This document shows, piece by piece, positions 1 to 10,117 of a DNA stretch of 24,109 nucleotides. The notes beneath the pieces were generated by a model that was not told the origin of the DNA, ran no database searches, and saw only the letters and a list, made by a program, of their open reading frames with translations. Every line of letters starts with the position of its first letter. Positions within the stretch are counted from its first letter, which is position 1. This stretch comes from Nemertoderma westbladi (taxonomy: Eukaryota; Xenacoelomorpha; Nemertodermatida; Nemertodermatidae): NCBI GenBank assembly GCA_032718475.1, contig JAUCBJ010003540.1:1-24109 (forward strand), given 5' to 3'. The translations under genes were made by a program, and so were the position numbers.

Positions 1-584
1 ATTTCTTCATATGAAGTAACTAATTCTTTGTATTTTTCATTTTCCTCAATGATTAATGAACTTTGTATCTGTTGGTTTAAACTTTCGATAATTCCTTTAT
101 GCTCTTCAACTGTATCATGTAATTTTGAAGCTTCTTTTCCAAAGTAAATACACTTACTCTTTAATTGTATACATTGCTCACATGTTACAGGTGCAGACAT
201 TTCTAAAACAGTATTATTTGGTTGCTGTGACATTGAAAGAATTTCACCTTGACATTCTTCAACTTGTTCCTGTAAATTATCATGTTTGCTCTGTAAATAT
301 CCAAACTCATTTCTCATACTAATATACTTTTTTTCTAAACTGGCATAATCTGTTTCAAGTTGATTATGTTTATGTACCAGGCTAGTAATTTCATTATCCA
401 TTGAAGAACTTACTTTTATACATGATGTTTCAAATTCATTTATTTCTTGTTTTAAATTTATTTCCACATCTTTTATGCCTAAAAACTCATGATTTATACC
501 AATTTGTTTCAATATATTAACCATTTGTAAATTTTTTGACTTTAATGTTGACAATAATTCTTCCAATTCTGCTTTTGTAGGCAT
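1..584 (-). CDS. 5' part of an unidentified coiled-coil-like protein (runs off left edge)
   Basis: Reading the minus strand from an ATG at 584-582, the frame stays open for 194 codons to the window edge without a stop. The protein begins MPTKAELEELLSTLKSKNLQ and is rich in E, K, L, Q and N with few Pro or Gly, which suggests helical or coiled-coil stretches at roughly residues 65-120 and 155-194. A short Cys-containing patch, CEQCIQLKSKC, sits near residues 135-145. There is no signal peptide or membrane segment. The start is the first Met after in-frame stops and has A at -3. Codon use is AT-rich, unlike the other two genes here. A 582-bp open frame in AT-rich DNA is unlikely by chance, so I read this as the first coding exon, or part of one, of a real gene whose remainder lies to the left. 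I do not recognise the family. Confidence 0.62.
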   Translation of the reverse strand, partial: MPTKAELEELLSTLKSKNLQMVNILKQIGINHEFLGIKDVEINLKQEINEFETSCIKVSSSMDNEITSLVHKHNQLETDYASLEKKYISMRNEFGYLQSKHDNLQEQVEECQGEILSMSQQPNNTVLEMSAPVTCEQCIQLKSKCIYFGKEASKLHDTVEEHKGIIESLNQQIQSSLIIEENEKYKELVTSYEE

Positions 585-1403
585 GATTATGTAATATTTG
601 TAGTCTATAAGGGAGTATCCAAACAGTTAAAATTACTGAAACAATAAAAGTTAATATCTATGTTTCAATTAATAATGTTAATCAGTCAGTCCATTGACTG
701 TACCACCAATTATAACCAAGTCAGCAACTTCGGGTAAGATGTAAATAATAACAGTATTGCCCAATTAGACAATTAAATTATCATTATATATACTTCTTTA
801 AATAAAGTTATAAATAAATCTCAAATTAACACATTTAGCCTATAGGCCTACAGCACAGTCTGGTCTGTAGCTAATGCTGTAATGGCTAATCAGATAATCA
901 CAGTCTAAAGCATTTGAACTCTTGAAGGTAGACTATTCAAGTATCCAATAAATTCAAATATTGCCACATAATTTTAAGTCTCAATTAAAATAATTCACAT
1001 AGGAAAGATAAATCAAATTCAGCTGGGATGCTGTCAGTCAGCAGCAGGTAAATAGCTGAATATGGAATACCGGTAAACGGTAAAGAAATGAAGCATGAAG
1101 GGACTCAATTCATAAATACTTATTCAGTGTAACATAACATACCTTTATTATTCTTCTTTAATCAATATTCTTTGTCGACATTAAGTAGGTTTAGGTACGG
1201 TACCGGTACCCGGATTCAAACAAAAGGCTAATATAATTTTATAAATATATAGGCCTATGCCTTACATCTGTACATTAGGCCTAATTTCTGAACTTACAAA
1301 TTGAAGCAGCTGCTATGCATGATGCAAAGAGGAGAGATCGTAGAGATTGCAACTCATTCACTTTGCATGAATAAAAGTGCTAAAGTGTGGCCTTATGCCT
1401 TAG
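585..1403. other. Non-coding stretch upstream of the left-edge gene
   Basis: No plausible coding frame on either strand. The first few hundred bases presumably include the 5' UTR and promoter of the minus-strand gene starting at 584, but I see no clear core-promoter motif. Three TAGGCCTA octamers occur (843-850, 1250-1257, 1276-1283), and a small palindromic patch of GGTACC repeats lies near 1195-1210. Confidence 0.4.
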
Positions 1404-1535
1404 GCAGCTAGGAACTTTCACCCGTTAGACGGGTGGACAATCCAGCCCTTTAATGGGTGTCCTAATTCGTTCTTCTGGGCTAAATTCCACCCGTTTGAGG
1501 GGTGGCTTGGGGAGTTTGTAAATTTTATCCAGCTT
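1404..1535 (+). repeat. CACCCG-hairpin dispersed repeat, copy 1
   Basis: Starts GCAGCTAGGAACTTTCACCC and contains three imperfect hairpins of the type CCACCCGTTTGACGGGTGG (near 1420-1437, 1443-1460 and 1487-1506). An inverted relative with the same leading sequence (GCAGTTAGGAACTTTC on the minus strand) ends at 6777. Shared inner landmarks are an AATTCCACCCGT box and a following TTTGTAAATTTTATC-like stretch. It looks like a non-autonomous transposon end or MITE. Confidence 0.5.
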
Positions 1536-2844
1536 GCTTTATGATCAAAGCCGCCGACAGGAATCTCGGACACTCATCTGAGGGCTGGATATAATGCGGC
1601 TACATGCAAGGAAATACAGCCTTGAGTAAACCTACAACAACAACAGGGTGCTTTTGATTGACAGTGTAAGAGTGCCGGTAATAGCTGTACTAAGCTAAGT
1701 TTCAAAGACTGCTTGAGCCTGAGTGCTGAATGTCTGCCTGACTACTTAGCTAGGAGGACTGGAGGAGTTAATAAAATAAGATAATTATTATTTTCCGAAG
1801 TTAATTAATTATTTATTTAAGTTACCAGTGCGCCTGCACAATTTATTATTTTCTTCACCTTTCAGTTACCAAACAGTACTGCGTAATTAATTATTATCTT
1901 TAAGATGATAAAGTATTTTCTTCTTACCAGTAAGTTGATAAATTATTATATTTATTATGACAGTCACAGTAGGCCCTACAGTAATTATTATTTTCTTACT
2001 GGTAAGTTAATCAATTATTTTCTTAGGATATTAATTATTTCAATACACAGTAGCGTAGGCCTACGATAATAAATTATGTCTTATGTCATTACACATTAGG
2101 TAGGTCTATGTCTAAGATAATTAATTTTTCATTAAGATAATTAATTATTTTATTAATTATTATATTAAGTTACTAGTTAAATATTTTATTAAGTTAATTA
2201 ATTATTTTAATTAAATTAGTTAACTAATTATATTATATTTAATTAGGTAATTATTTTAGTAGGGTTTCCTCGGCAAAATTTGGCTGCACTTTGAAACCAA
2301 ATCTTAAGGTAGGAATAATGATGTAATGGCTGGCCTGGCTTTTAGATACTGTAGCTCAGCAACTGGGATGAGTTACGAAAGTCTATGAATTAATTTAGTT
2401 AAGCAGGCTGGTGGATATGAGGTACACACAGTAACATAACACACACACCCACAGGGCAAACAAACCAGGCTAGCTAGCTACTACAGCATGGCCCAGGCCC
2501 AGTAAGTATTACTAATAGCTACCTTGTATGTTGATTGCTTCAGGCATCACTGCTTGCCCTGTGGGCTCAACGTAATTTTGGTTTGTGTGTGCTTGCTTAT
2601 ATAATCTATTTAAAAAGGCAGCCTTCTCTGCTGCTCTGCCTCTGGGCTGTGTGGCCACGGTTTTCACATGTTGGCTGTTAGCTGTATCCTGTATAAGATA
2701 CCAGACCCGGAGTTGGATGGGTTCCTGAGCTAAATTAATTTTCCTTTGGTCTGTCTCAATAATCTATAATTGATTGCCCTGCATAATTGCTTGTGGCTTG
2801 CAGGCTGGGCTTAGGTTCTATACACTTACCTAATATTTGAAGAT
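1536..2844. other. AT-rich non-coding stretch with degenerate repeats
   Basis: No coding frame. From about 1780 to 2260 the DNA is extremely AT-rich, with repeated AATTAATTATTT blocks and two related segments around CTTACCAGTAAG (about 1924) and CTTACTGGTAAG (about 1995). This looks like decayed tandem or dispersed repeat. A TAGGCCTA octamer lies at 2056-2063. Confidence 0.4.
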
Positions 2845-2861
2845 GGGGGGGGGGGGGGGGG
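2845..2861. repeat. Poly-G tract, 17 bp
   Basis: Uninterrupted run of 17 G on the plus strand. One of ten such tracts of at least 15 bp in the window. No partner C-run or terminal repeat is evident around this one. Confidence 0.9.
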
Positions 2862-2960
2862 TGATGTTGTGAGTTTCGTTTATTGTTTTGGATAGAATAA
2901 CGTACCCCTGTAACCTGCGGCTGCGACTTTCCCTAAATTGACATTAACCCTATCTACCCC

Positions 2961-2983
2961 GGGGGGGGGGGGGGGGGGGGGGG
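2961..2983. repeat. Poly-G tract, 23 bp
   Basis: 23 consecutive G immediately after the left terminal repeat of the TTAA-flanked element. The C tract at 4821-4838 lies about 40 bp inside the opposite end, so the two form an inverted G...C pair. Confidence 0.9.
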
Positions 2984-3300
2984 ATCCGCCCAGACCATTA
3001 TAAATGCCGCTGGCATTTCAAATGGGTTAGAGGTATGTCCTTGAAACTTCTTCACTTTAATTCAAATTTATTCCTCTTTCAAATGAAAAAAAATTGTGGC
3101 TCTAACCTTGCCCGTTTTTTTTCATAGGGGACCTTTCTTGTACCCATGTCAGGTCAAAATTTTTGAAAATACAAAAATAAAAAATTATAGAGTAAATTAT
3201 AAAGTTGCCCAAAACCATACAAATCCTATTCTACATCTCTTTTTTTGGATGTGGAGTTGAGTATAATATATCGAATGTTTAGTGCAGAGGCCTAACGGGT

Positions 3301-3416
3301 ATTTTTCGTGCGGGTACCAAAATTTGGCAACGAAATTTCCAAAATTGAATGTTTCGAATAGACAAAAATTTTAAATATTTCGTGCTGCACCCACTTTTGG
3401 TGCCCGCACGAAAAAT
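3301..3416. repeat. Fold-back (inverted repeat) inside the TTAA-flanked element
   Basis: A 22-bp left arm (3301-3322, containing TTCGTGCGGGTACC) is complementary at 21 of 22 positions to the right arm (3395-3416, containing GGTGCCCGCACGAA). The loop is 72 nt. Confidence 0.75.
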
Positions 3417-3632
3417 GGTCGTTGCATTACTTGTATCAATTCAATTGCATTACCATTGAATTCGCCACCACCAAATATACACGTAAGACTTGAATTGCAA
3501 ATCAAACACATTATGTCACATTTTCCGCAATTGAATTTTTTCAAGAATGTGTTAAAATATACCATTAATATTGTTACCATATTTCATTGGATTTCTTTAA
3601 AAAATGGCCGAGTAATCAGGTCTGGGTCGAAT

Positions 3633-3658
3633 CCCCCCCCCCCCCCCCCCCCCCCCCC
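3633..3658. repeat. Poly-C tract, 26 bp
   Basis: 26 consecutive C, the longest homopolymer in the window, followed by CAGACTGGAATCCATACA. The sequence before the C tract at 4821 (GGATGGATTCCATACAGG) is an inverted relative of this right flank. Confidence 0.9.
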
Positions 3659-3800
3659 AGACTGGAATCCATACACTTTGCGCCGGATTAATCCGGCGCA
3701 CTTTACAATAAAAGCGCGCCAATGTGGCGCGTGGCGCACTCGAAAATCGTAAAGTGCGCCGGCTTTGACGCGTGGCGCTCCCAAAAATAAAAACCGGCGC
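3659..3800. repeat. GC-rich palindrome cluster
   Basis: Contains a perfect 20-bp palindrome at 3680-3699 (GCGCCGGATT followed by its complement) and several further GTGCGCCGG and GGCGCG motifs in both orientations. A related GC-rich block of GGCGCG motifs lies at about 4540-4810. Confidence 0.65.
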
Positions 3801-3864
3801 CAATTTGTTGGTTTAACAATTACGGAAGTGCCTTAAAAATTGCATTAGCTGTGAAAAAAATTCG

Positions 3865-4345
3865 GCTCGCTTCGCTCGCCTTTCTTTTTTCTGTTGTATG
3901 GTTACTGCTGAACAGGGACCAGGCTGCAAATGGAGTGCAAAAATCGCAGGTAAAAGAGCGCGGAATTGAAATAAAAGTGCGCGGAATTGTGTGAAAAACA
4001 CCAAAAGCAAAAAGTGCGCGGTAATCTGTGCAAAATATTAATAGTCAAAGTGTGAAGTGCGCGGATGAGGTGTAAAGAAAGTTATAAAGTGTGTGCAAAA
4101 CTGCAATTTAATGAGAAAAATAATTAGCCATAAAAAATTTCACTCGCTTCGCTCGTGTTTATTTTACATTTTGCATTGTTAAAATAAAAAAATTTCGCTT
4201 GCTTCGCTCGCGTTTTTTTTTCATTTTAGACCTGCTGGCCTACATGTTACATATCAAAATTAAAAATTTCACACGCTTCGCTCGCGTTTCGTTTTCATCT
4301 TACATCTGTACATTGTTAAAATGAAAAATTTCGCTCACGTTTTTT
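3865..4345. repeat. Interspersed CTCGCTTCGCTCG repeat cluster
   Basis: Five degenerate copies of a unit made of A-rich DNA, ATTTCRCTCGCTTCGCTCG, then a T-rich run and CATTTTGCATTG (near 3865, 4140, 4193, 4267 and 4330). Spacing is irregular. It lies within the TTAA-flanked element. Confidence 0.65.
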
Positions 4346-4820
4346 TTTTCATTTTGCATTGCTTAAATTTATTTTTTTATTTCTTTACGTACGTTAATAA
4401 ATAATACTTTTTTATATTTATTTATTTATTTATTCATGTATTCGTATGTTTGTGTGAATTGAATTGTTTTTCAGCGTGGTGTGCGCGTTTTTTCAGTCCA
4501 TGCGCGGTATATTGTCAGATATTGCGCGGCTGAAAATTTGTGCGCGGGCGTTGTGCGCGGTTCAGTGGTGGTTTGCAGCCTGGAACAGGGACAGAGTACA
4601 GCAGTACTGACATTATTGGCGGACTGGTTACACATCCTTCAAAATTGAAATTGCATGCATTGGCGCGGCGCTCTTCCAAATTGTTTCAATGTGCGGCGCG
4701 CTTAAAAATTTCGTTGACAGGTTGGCGCGGGGTTTGCTTCGAAATTGCATCGGCGCGCGGCGCGCATAAAAATTGGTCGGCCCGCTATCCGGCGCACTTT
4801 TTGGATGGATTCCATACAGG

Positions 4821-4838
4821 CCCCCCCCCCCCCCCCCC
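4821..4838. repeat. Poly-C tract, 18 bp
   Basis: 18 consecutive C near the right end of the TTAA-flanked element, followed by CAGACTG as at the 3633-3658 tract. Confidence 0.9.
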
Positions 4839-4881
4839 AGACTGTAGGAAGATCTAAATGGCCCAGGGTAGACAGGGTTAA

Positions 4882-6489
4882 GAATTGCGATGTACATTCA
4901 CAACAATATTGGAACAAAGGTCGTAATTATTAGAATAAAGTTCGCAACCCATTGGAACAGAGTTCCCAAACTGAGGAACTGACTGAACAAAATACCACAC
5001 AGGCTGCTCAGGGCACTCATAACAGAGGTGCAATTTAAATGCCATTTAAATCATTTTGCTTGTTCCAATGCATTGCATAAGCAAGGACAGAAGGATGATG
5101 CTTTGACATGGAGGGTGGGGGGGGGGGGGGGGGGGTTGGAGTGATCATGGGGCATCATGCATGATCTTTTGGCGTTTGATTTGTCTTAATTTGGCCCAGA
5201 TTTCTTTAAGTTGACCTTGAGGTCGTTGACCTTACAATATATTGCTGATTTATTGAGAGCATCTTGAACCGTACCACTCAATGATTGACCATATATTACT
5301 ACATCGTTTAAAATAATAAAGGTATATAATAAAGGTGAAAGCTATCACCTTGTATTACTCCGACTACTGTAGCTGTCTAATAGGGTCCAGCCAAGCCAGT
5401 GCATAAACACCAATAGAGACACATATAATTACATGCCGGGAAAGCCCAAACTTCAGTAATCAGAGTTATAGAAGTAATGCAAAATTATTAAAGGAGGGGG
5501 GATTCATGCAATTCTTAAAATGGGCGTTTGAAAGTTGCATGATATCAATATCACATTTGGTATCCTTGTATGGCCAGCTTTCCATCTCTCCGAAAAATTC
5601 TGACCCAATACAGCAATAAGGTGGAGGAATCTGTTACAAAATTCATGCAATTCATATAATTCATGCAATTCTAATTTACGGTTTTTAGAAAAATTTGGCT
5701 CCAATTTAGAAAATCTGTGCACCACGACTGTGAGGTTTGCTATCACTGTGCAATCAAATCTCGCTGTGAATACCGTACCTAACTGTATTTTATAACTGTA
5801 ATTAATTAAATTAATTATTTTTGCCTAATTGAGTTAATTAACTTTAATTAATTTCGGGATCAGGATTTCAATTATCATATTTTTACATTACTCTTACTTA
5901 CAGACTTATGGTTAGCCAAACAGTCAAAAATGAACTGAGCAGTAATGCAGAAATGAGCTGGCTGGGCGCCAGTGCAAGTCAGCAATTCAAGGCCAAATCA
6001 GCAAATTGAAGGAATTGTGAACTGGTGTCCTAGTCCTCTGCTCTAGCCTGTGTGAAGGAGAACTTAACTTCATAGAGCATAAAGAAATAACTTTAACTTA
6101 CCGCCAGTAACTTACCGCCAGTATATTAACTTAATGTCTTCATAAAGGGATATAATTAGGATACTACCAGTAGTGTAGTGTAGCAGTCCAGCCCAGCAGC
6201 CACCCCACCAGCCATCAGCCGGGCGCTTTTGTGTAGGTTTGCCTAAGGCATAGCAGATGCCATGTTAGGTAACTCAGCTAATGTCGGACAAGAGCTGCAG
6301 AGTAATATGTAATACAGTAAGTATAATAAGAAAGCCAATGCTATGCTGGCTGCCTCAATTAGTACACAGTGTGTGTGTGTGTATACTAGGAAGGATGGTA
6401 GTGGTAGACAGTGGAGGTCTGCTCTCTGGTGTGTTGATTGGCAGCCTGGCTCCATAGATGGGAAGGAATCTGCTTGCCTCAGGGGGATG
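4882..6489. other. Non-coding stretch, no gene seen
   Basis: No convincing coding frame. It contains a 19-bp poly-G tract (5117-5135), a small cluster of AATTCATGCAATTC repeats (about 5639-5672), TTAATTAA-rich DNA (about 5800-5860) and a short GT run (about 6368-6380). Confidence 0.4.
5117..5135. repeat. Poly-G tract, 19 bp
   Basis: 19 consecutive G in otherwise unremarkable non-coding DNA. No matching C-run or inverted termini were found nearby. Confidence 0.9.
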
Positions 6490-6777
6490 ACGAGTAGCAG
6501 ATAAAATTGTACAAATCCACCCGTTTGACGGGTGGAATTCAATTAATTCTTAATTAAAAGTTAACTATGCTGTAATTTTAATTTTTACAGGACCAAAATA
6601 TGTAGTTTTGCCTGCTCTATGTCACAATACCAATTTTACTCGTGCGTCTAAAAAAATAGCAATGCGAATTTAATTTTAATTTTTAATAGGGATTTGTGTG
6701 GAGAAATACAAACTCATCCACCCGTTTGAGGGGTGTCTGTCCAGCCGTTTGACGGGTGAAAGTTCCTAACTGCAGTA
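6490..6777 (-). repeat. CACCCG-hairpin dispersed repeat, copy 2 (inverted)
   Basis: On the minus strand from 6777 it reads GCAGTTAGGAACTTTCACCC, matching copy 1 at 1404, and continues through three hairpin motifs (6742-6761, 6718-6737 and 6517-6535). About 170 bp of AT-rich DNA between the second and third motifs is absent from copy 1. Confidence 0.5.
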
Positions 6778-7299
6778 CTGCAGTGCTGCAGTACCGTCTG
6801 ACCGTCGTCGGTATTACTGTATTAAGAATGCAGTACAGCCTGACAGCAGGTATTAAGACAACAGTTCTGCAGTTTCAGGTGTTGCAATTCGATAACCAGG
6901 GACGCCATATCATACGGTCCAAAGGCCCGCAGAGTGTCATGCATAATCCATAATCAAAAACAAAGATATCACCACAGACAGGCAGTATACTGGTATACTG
7001 GTATAATAGGGTATGTCACGGTACAATGCACAACAGCCAAAATCAGTACAACCAAATACAGAACTAACTAGTATATAGGCTTGGCCTCTTAGGTCCTATA
7101 ATAATCTACTCTAAAATATCCTATAACACTACAAAAAAGGAGTGTACCTCTGCAAAAAGAACGAAGTGGCCGTAAATCTGTGTCAGATGCACCTTTTTCA
7201 AACACTCGGTAGGTAGGTCGTAGGTCTTCTGTCAATCATCACAACGTTGTTGTCAACCTACTGTATGCTCCTTACCTGCGTACTGATTATATTGTAACG
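6778..7299. other. 5' flank of the OMA1-like gene
   Basis: No coding frame. Degenerate CTGCAGTA repeats fill about 6770-6870 and a short TATACTGG repeat lies at about 6985-7005. The last 100-200 bp should contain the promoter and 5' UTR of the downstream gene, but I see no clear TATA box or other core motif. Confidence 0.35.
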
Positions 7300-8736
7300 A
7301 TGCTGCCATTAGGGCCAATAGCGTTGCTTCCCATCACGACTGTATCTATAAACCGTAAATATATCTTTAAATCTCCCCAAAGTTATACGTCATGTACACA
7401 TTTACAGTTACGTTACGAGTTGTATCGACGAAACAGTAGCTGTCGAAGTCGAAGACATAAAATACTCGTTCTTTCATCGCCAACTTCTCGAGTTAAACCA
7501 ACTCCAGACCCTCCACCGTACTCGGCTACCTTTAGAGCGTTTCGCACCACGCCGATCCGAGAAGTAAACCCGGGGTTGCTCATCCTAGGACTCCGTTACG
7601 GGAGTCGCTTGCTGTCCGTCGCCACCGGGCGAGCGGTGAGGAAGTGGTGGAAGGCAAAGTCACCGAAACAACGCCTAGAATTCAAAGAGAAAGTGCGTTC
7701 CTTAACGCACGAGTTGGCCTTTATAGTTCTTATAATATTAACATGTTTTGTTTGTTACGTTGCCTACCATATAGAAACAACTCCTTTCACTCACAGACGC
7801 CGTTTCGTTTATTTCACAAACAAACAGATTCTAGAGTTAGCCGACTTTGAGTCGAATCAGATTCTGCAGCAACTAGAAGGTAGAGTATTACCGCGGTCTA
7901 ACCCGCAGCACGAGTTAGTCCAGTCTATAGTGACTCGGTTACTCCAGTACAACCCAGAGGTTGCTGGCTTACAGGGGGTCCAATGGGAAGTCGTGGTTGT
8001 GGACAACCCAGGGGACGTGAACGCCGTAGTCCTCGGTAACGGGAAGATTATCATATCTACGGGGATGCTGGCAACCACGGCGAACTTCCACCAACTGGCA
8101 TTCGTGTTGGCCCACGAGATGTCCCACGCCCTCCTCAAACACGCCGCGGAGAAGCTAAGCTACCGGACGTTAAGGGATCAGGTCCTGGTGCTCCCGATGA
8201 CCTTGTTATGGGGATTCGTTCCCGGACACGGGATAGCGGCGGTCACGCATTGGTTTATGAATCGCGTTGTCGGGTTGACAGCGGACCTCCCGTACAGTAG
8301 GGCGCTCGAACAGGAGGCAGACGACGTCGGTTTGACGCTTCTCGCTCGCGGGTGCTTCGACGTGCGAGAAGCCGTCGCCTTCTGGGAGATTTGTTCCGTT
8401 GAATCCGAGGGTACCGGGTTCGAGTTCCTTCGTACCCATCCGACCGACTCAGAGCGGAGTCGACGGATCGGCGGGCAGATGGACGCGGCGACGGCTACTC
8501 GCGACAGCTGCGGTTGGTGCGACCCCCTGTCGACGGTAGACCCCAGAGATACCGCGGCCTCCTTGAAGCAGTTGGTACTCGAGTACCCGAGTCTCGCACC
8601 CGAGGCTGTAAGTCTGTATAGGTGCGGGAAGATTCAAAGTCCCGCTGACGTTAAGTTATTCGAATTCGAATCATTAAGTAAATTATTCCCGTTTAAAAGT
8701 GGCGACACTGAGATAAAAAATTCAGAATCCAAATAA
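7300..8736 (+). CDS. OMA1: OMA1-like mitochondrial zinc metallopeptidase (M48), single exon
   Basis: A 478-residue frame. The M48 zinc site is complete: HEMSH at residues 272-276 and the third-ligand motif EQEAD at 337-341. OMA1-specific landmarks also fit: one membrane helix at about 139-158, then SPFT-like TTPFTHRRRFVYFTN after it, and a THPTDSER block near 383. Residues 1-90 are rich in Arg and Ser and poor in acid, consistent with a mitochondrial presequence. In known animals OMA1 sits in the inner membrane and is activated by depolarisation or stress to cleave OPA1 and DELE1; that role is inferred by family. The start ATG has A at -3 and follows stops. The length is close to vertebrate OMA1 (about 520 residues). 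There are no introns, although animal OMA1 genes usually have several, so an intact retrocopy is possible. An AATAAA overlaps the stop codon (8732-8737). Confidence 0.93.
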   Translation: MLPLGPIALLPITTVSINRKYIFKSPQSYTSCTHLQLRYELYRRNSSCRSRRHKILVLSSPTSRVKPTPDPPPYSATFRAFRTTPIREVNPGLLILGLRYGSRLLSVATGRAVRKWWKAKSPKQRLEFKEKVRSLTHELAFIVLIILTCFVCYVAYHIETTPFTHRRRFVYFTNKQILELADFESNQILQQLEGRVLPRSNPQHELVQSIVTRLLQYNPEVAGLQGVQWEVVVVDNPGDVNAVVLGNGKIIISTGMLATTANFHQLAFVLAHEMSHALLKHAAEKLSYRTLRDQVLVLPMTLLWGFVPGHGIAAVTHWFMNRVVGLTADLPYSRALEQEADDVGLTLLARGCFDVREAVAFWEICSVESEGTGFEFLRTHPTDSERSRRIGGQMDAATATRDSCGWCDPLSTVDPRDTAASLKQLVLEYPSLAPEAVSLYRCGKIQSPADVKLFEFESLSKLFPFKSGDTEIKNSESK

Positions 8737-9180
8737 AATACATGAATTAAATCGTGTCTCCTGCGTTTCGATATGGTGTAAACGCAACGCTGACACAAAC
8801 CGACATCGTTTATAAACGTTAAAGGTTATTCTAACCAAAACAATAAACGAGAGTCAAGTGCCCAGATTCCAGTTTCATTTTTGACCGAAATAAAGGTTGT
8901 CCGCTATCGGATGTCGGCGTCGCGTTTACCTCACGAGATTCGCGAATATTCACAAAATTAAATTCATGAGTTATTTCTTCCACACGAAGCTCCCTAATTG
9001 AAACGCATTTCGACAAACTATTCGCCGCAAAGGATTAAAGAATAAATATGCCTCTTTAAATTATGTGAAGTTTGTTATACGATTGTTGATAACATTTGTG
9101 CCAGCTTGTGCTATTTAAGTTATTTGACATTTAAATGATAAATTTTATTTTAATTACTTTAATTTTTAATAATAAAGTTT
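8737..9180 (+). terminator. Probable 3' UTR and polyadenylation signals of the OMA1-like gene
   Basis: AATAAA hexamers occur at 8732-8737 (overlapping the stop), 8842-8847 and 9171-9176, with AAATAAAG at about 8888. Base composition up to about 9030 resembles the gene, then turns AT-rich. The site actually used cannot be decided from sequence. Confidence 0.4.
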
Positions 9181-9632
9181 AATTAAGCATTGAATTATTT
9201 TGTTATGTTTAGAGCCATAACAACCTACTGTAATTATCCCTCCTCTACCCCATTTTGAATCCACTTTTTCCACTCTTGTTTTACATAAATTACAGAATCA
9301 CATATTGCTATAAAATAAAGCAGTTTGTCGAGTGGTGGCATTCCTGGGCTTCCATTTAGACATTGAGATTCTTCTCGAAAAACACTGGAATTTAGGAAGT
9401 CCTGGCACTGTCTATAATAATTGGTTTCAATAATTACATTACTAAGTCAATTATCAGGGCTCAATTACTACTAACTCATTTGCTACCCTCCTCTGTGTAA
9501 TATTTGCTTCTGAGCTGTGTCTGATTAAATGCATTTATAAAGTAGTAACTTTCGATCAATTAGTTTCATCTCGAGAATAGTCGACACATCAGGAAGCTTT
9601 TAACTGAGGAAAACACTATGGGAGCAGCCCCA

Positions 9633-9659
9633 ACCAACGCGTCATACGGACGCGTTGGT
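9633..9659. other. Perfect 11-bp hairpin
   Basis: ACCAACGCGTC, five-base loop ATACG, then GACGCGTTGGT. The GC-rich stem stands out in AT-rich DNA. It is not followed by a T run and lies 0.9 kb past the gene, so no function is assigned. Confidence 0.7.
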
Positions 9660-10117
9660 ATATTAAGGTTGGATTCAAACAAGTCTTTTATACATTCTAC
9701 CTAATGAATCTCTATATTACGACCCCAAGAGCCAAGACACCGAACCACTTCAACACCAGTACTGTAAGTAGGAATCACTCTTGTTTCTAATGTTTACTCT
9801 ACTTATGTGTTTTCTTGTGTTTTCAGAATGAATGTGTATAATCTGGCTAAGTAGCAGGATATTAAATTGTGAAAGAGCTAAAATTTAAAATGTATTAATT
9901 TCTGAAATTATTGCATTCAATATAAAACATCTCCTTAATAATACAATTAAATAAATAATTAAGATACAATGACAATATTTAGTTCTTATCTTATTATTAC
10001 TATTTAATGCAATTTGTGTGGATAATTCTGTAACTATTTACTATTAAGTATATAATAAATTAATAAAGTAGGACATTTTTTTACATTTCCTGACTCAATT
10101 ATCAGAGCACTGCGTAA

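Larger units (their letters stand above)
2944..4881. mobile_element. Candidate piggyBac-like non-autonomous element with TTAA ends
   Basis: The left end reads TTAACCCTATCTACCCCGGG, and the right end read on the minus strand is TTAACCCTGTCTACCCTGGG: 18 of 20 bases match, with TTAA at both extremities (2944-2947 and 4878-4881). A TTAA target site with a terminus beginning CCC is the established signature of the piggyBac superfamily. The 1938-bp interior has no transposase frame. It holds a 23-bp G tract at the left end, C tracts at 3633-3658 and 4821-4838, a fold-back, GC-rich palindromes and a CTCGCTTCGCTCG repeat cluster, so it would be a non-autonomous derivative. The superfamily call rests on the short terminal repeats alone. 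Confidence 0.5.

Noticed and set aside
3456-4933. Open frames with poly-Pro or poly-Gly stretches
   Set aside because: They are produced by translation through the poly-C/poly-G tracts inside a non-coding mobile element.
1404-6777. One large transposon bounded by the inverted CACCCG copies
   Set aside because: The flanking bases do not form a target-site duplication and the copies differ internally by about 170 bp; two separate insertions are more likely.
7300-8736. OMA1 pseudogene because it lacks introns
   Set aside because: The frame is complete, and the zinc ligands, membrane helix and family motifs are intact.
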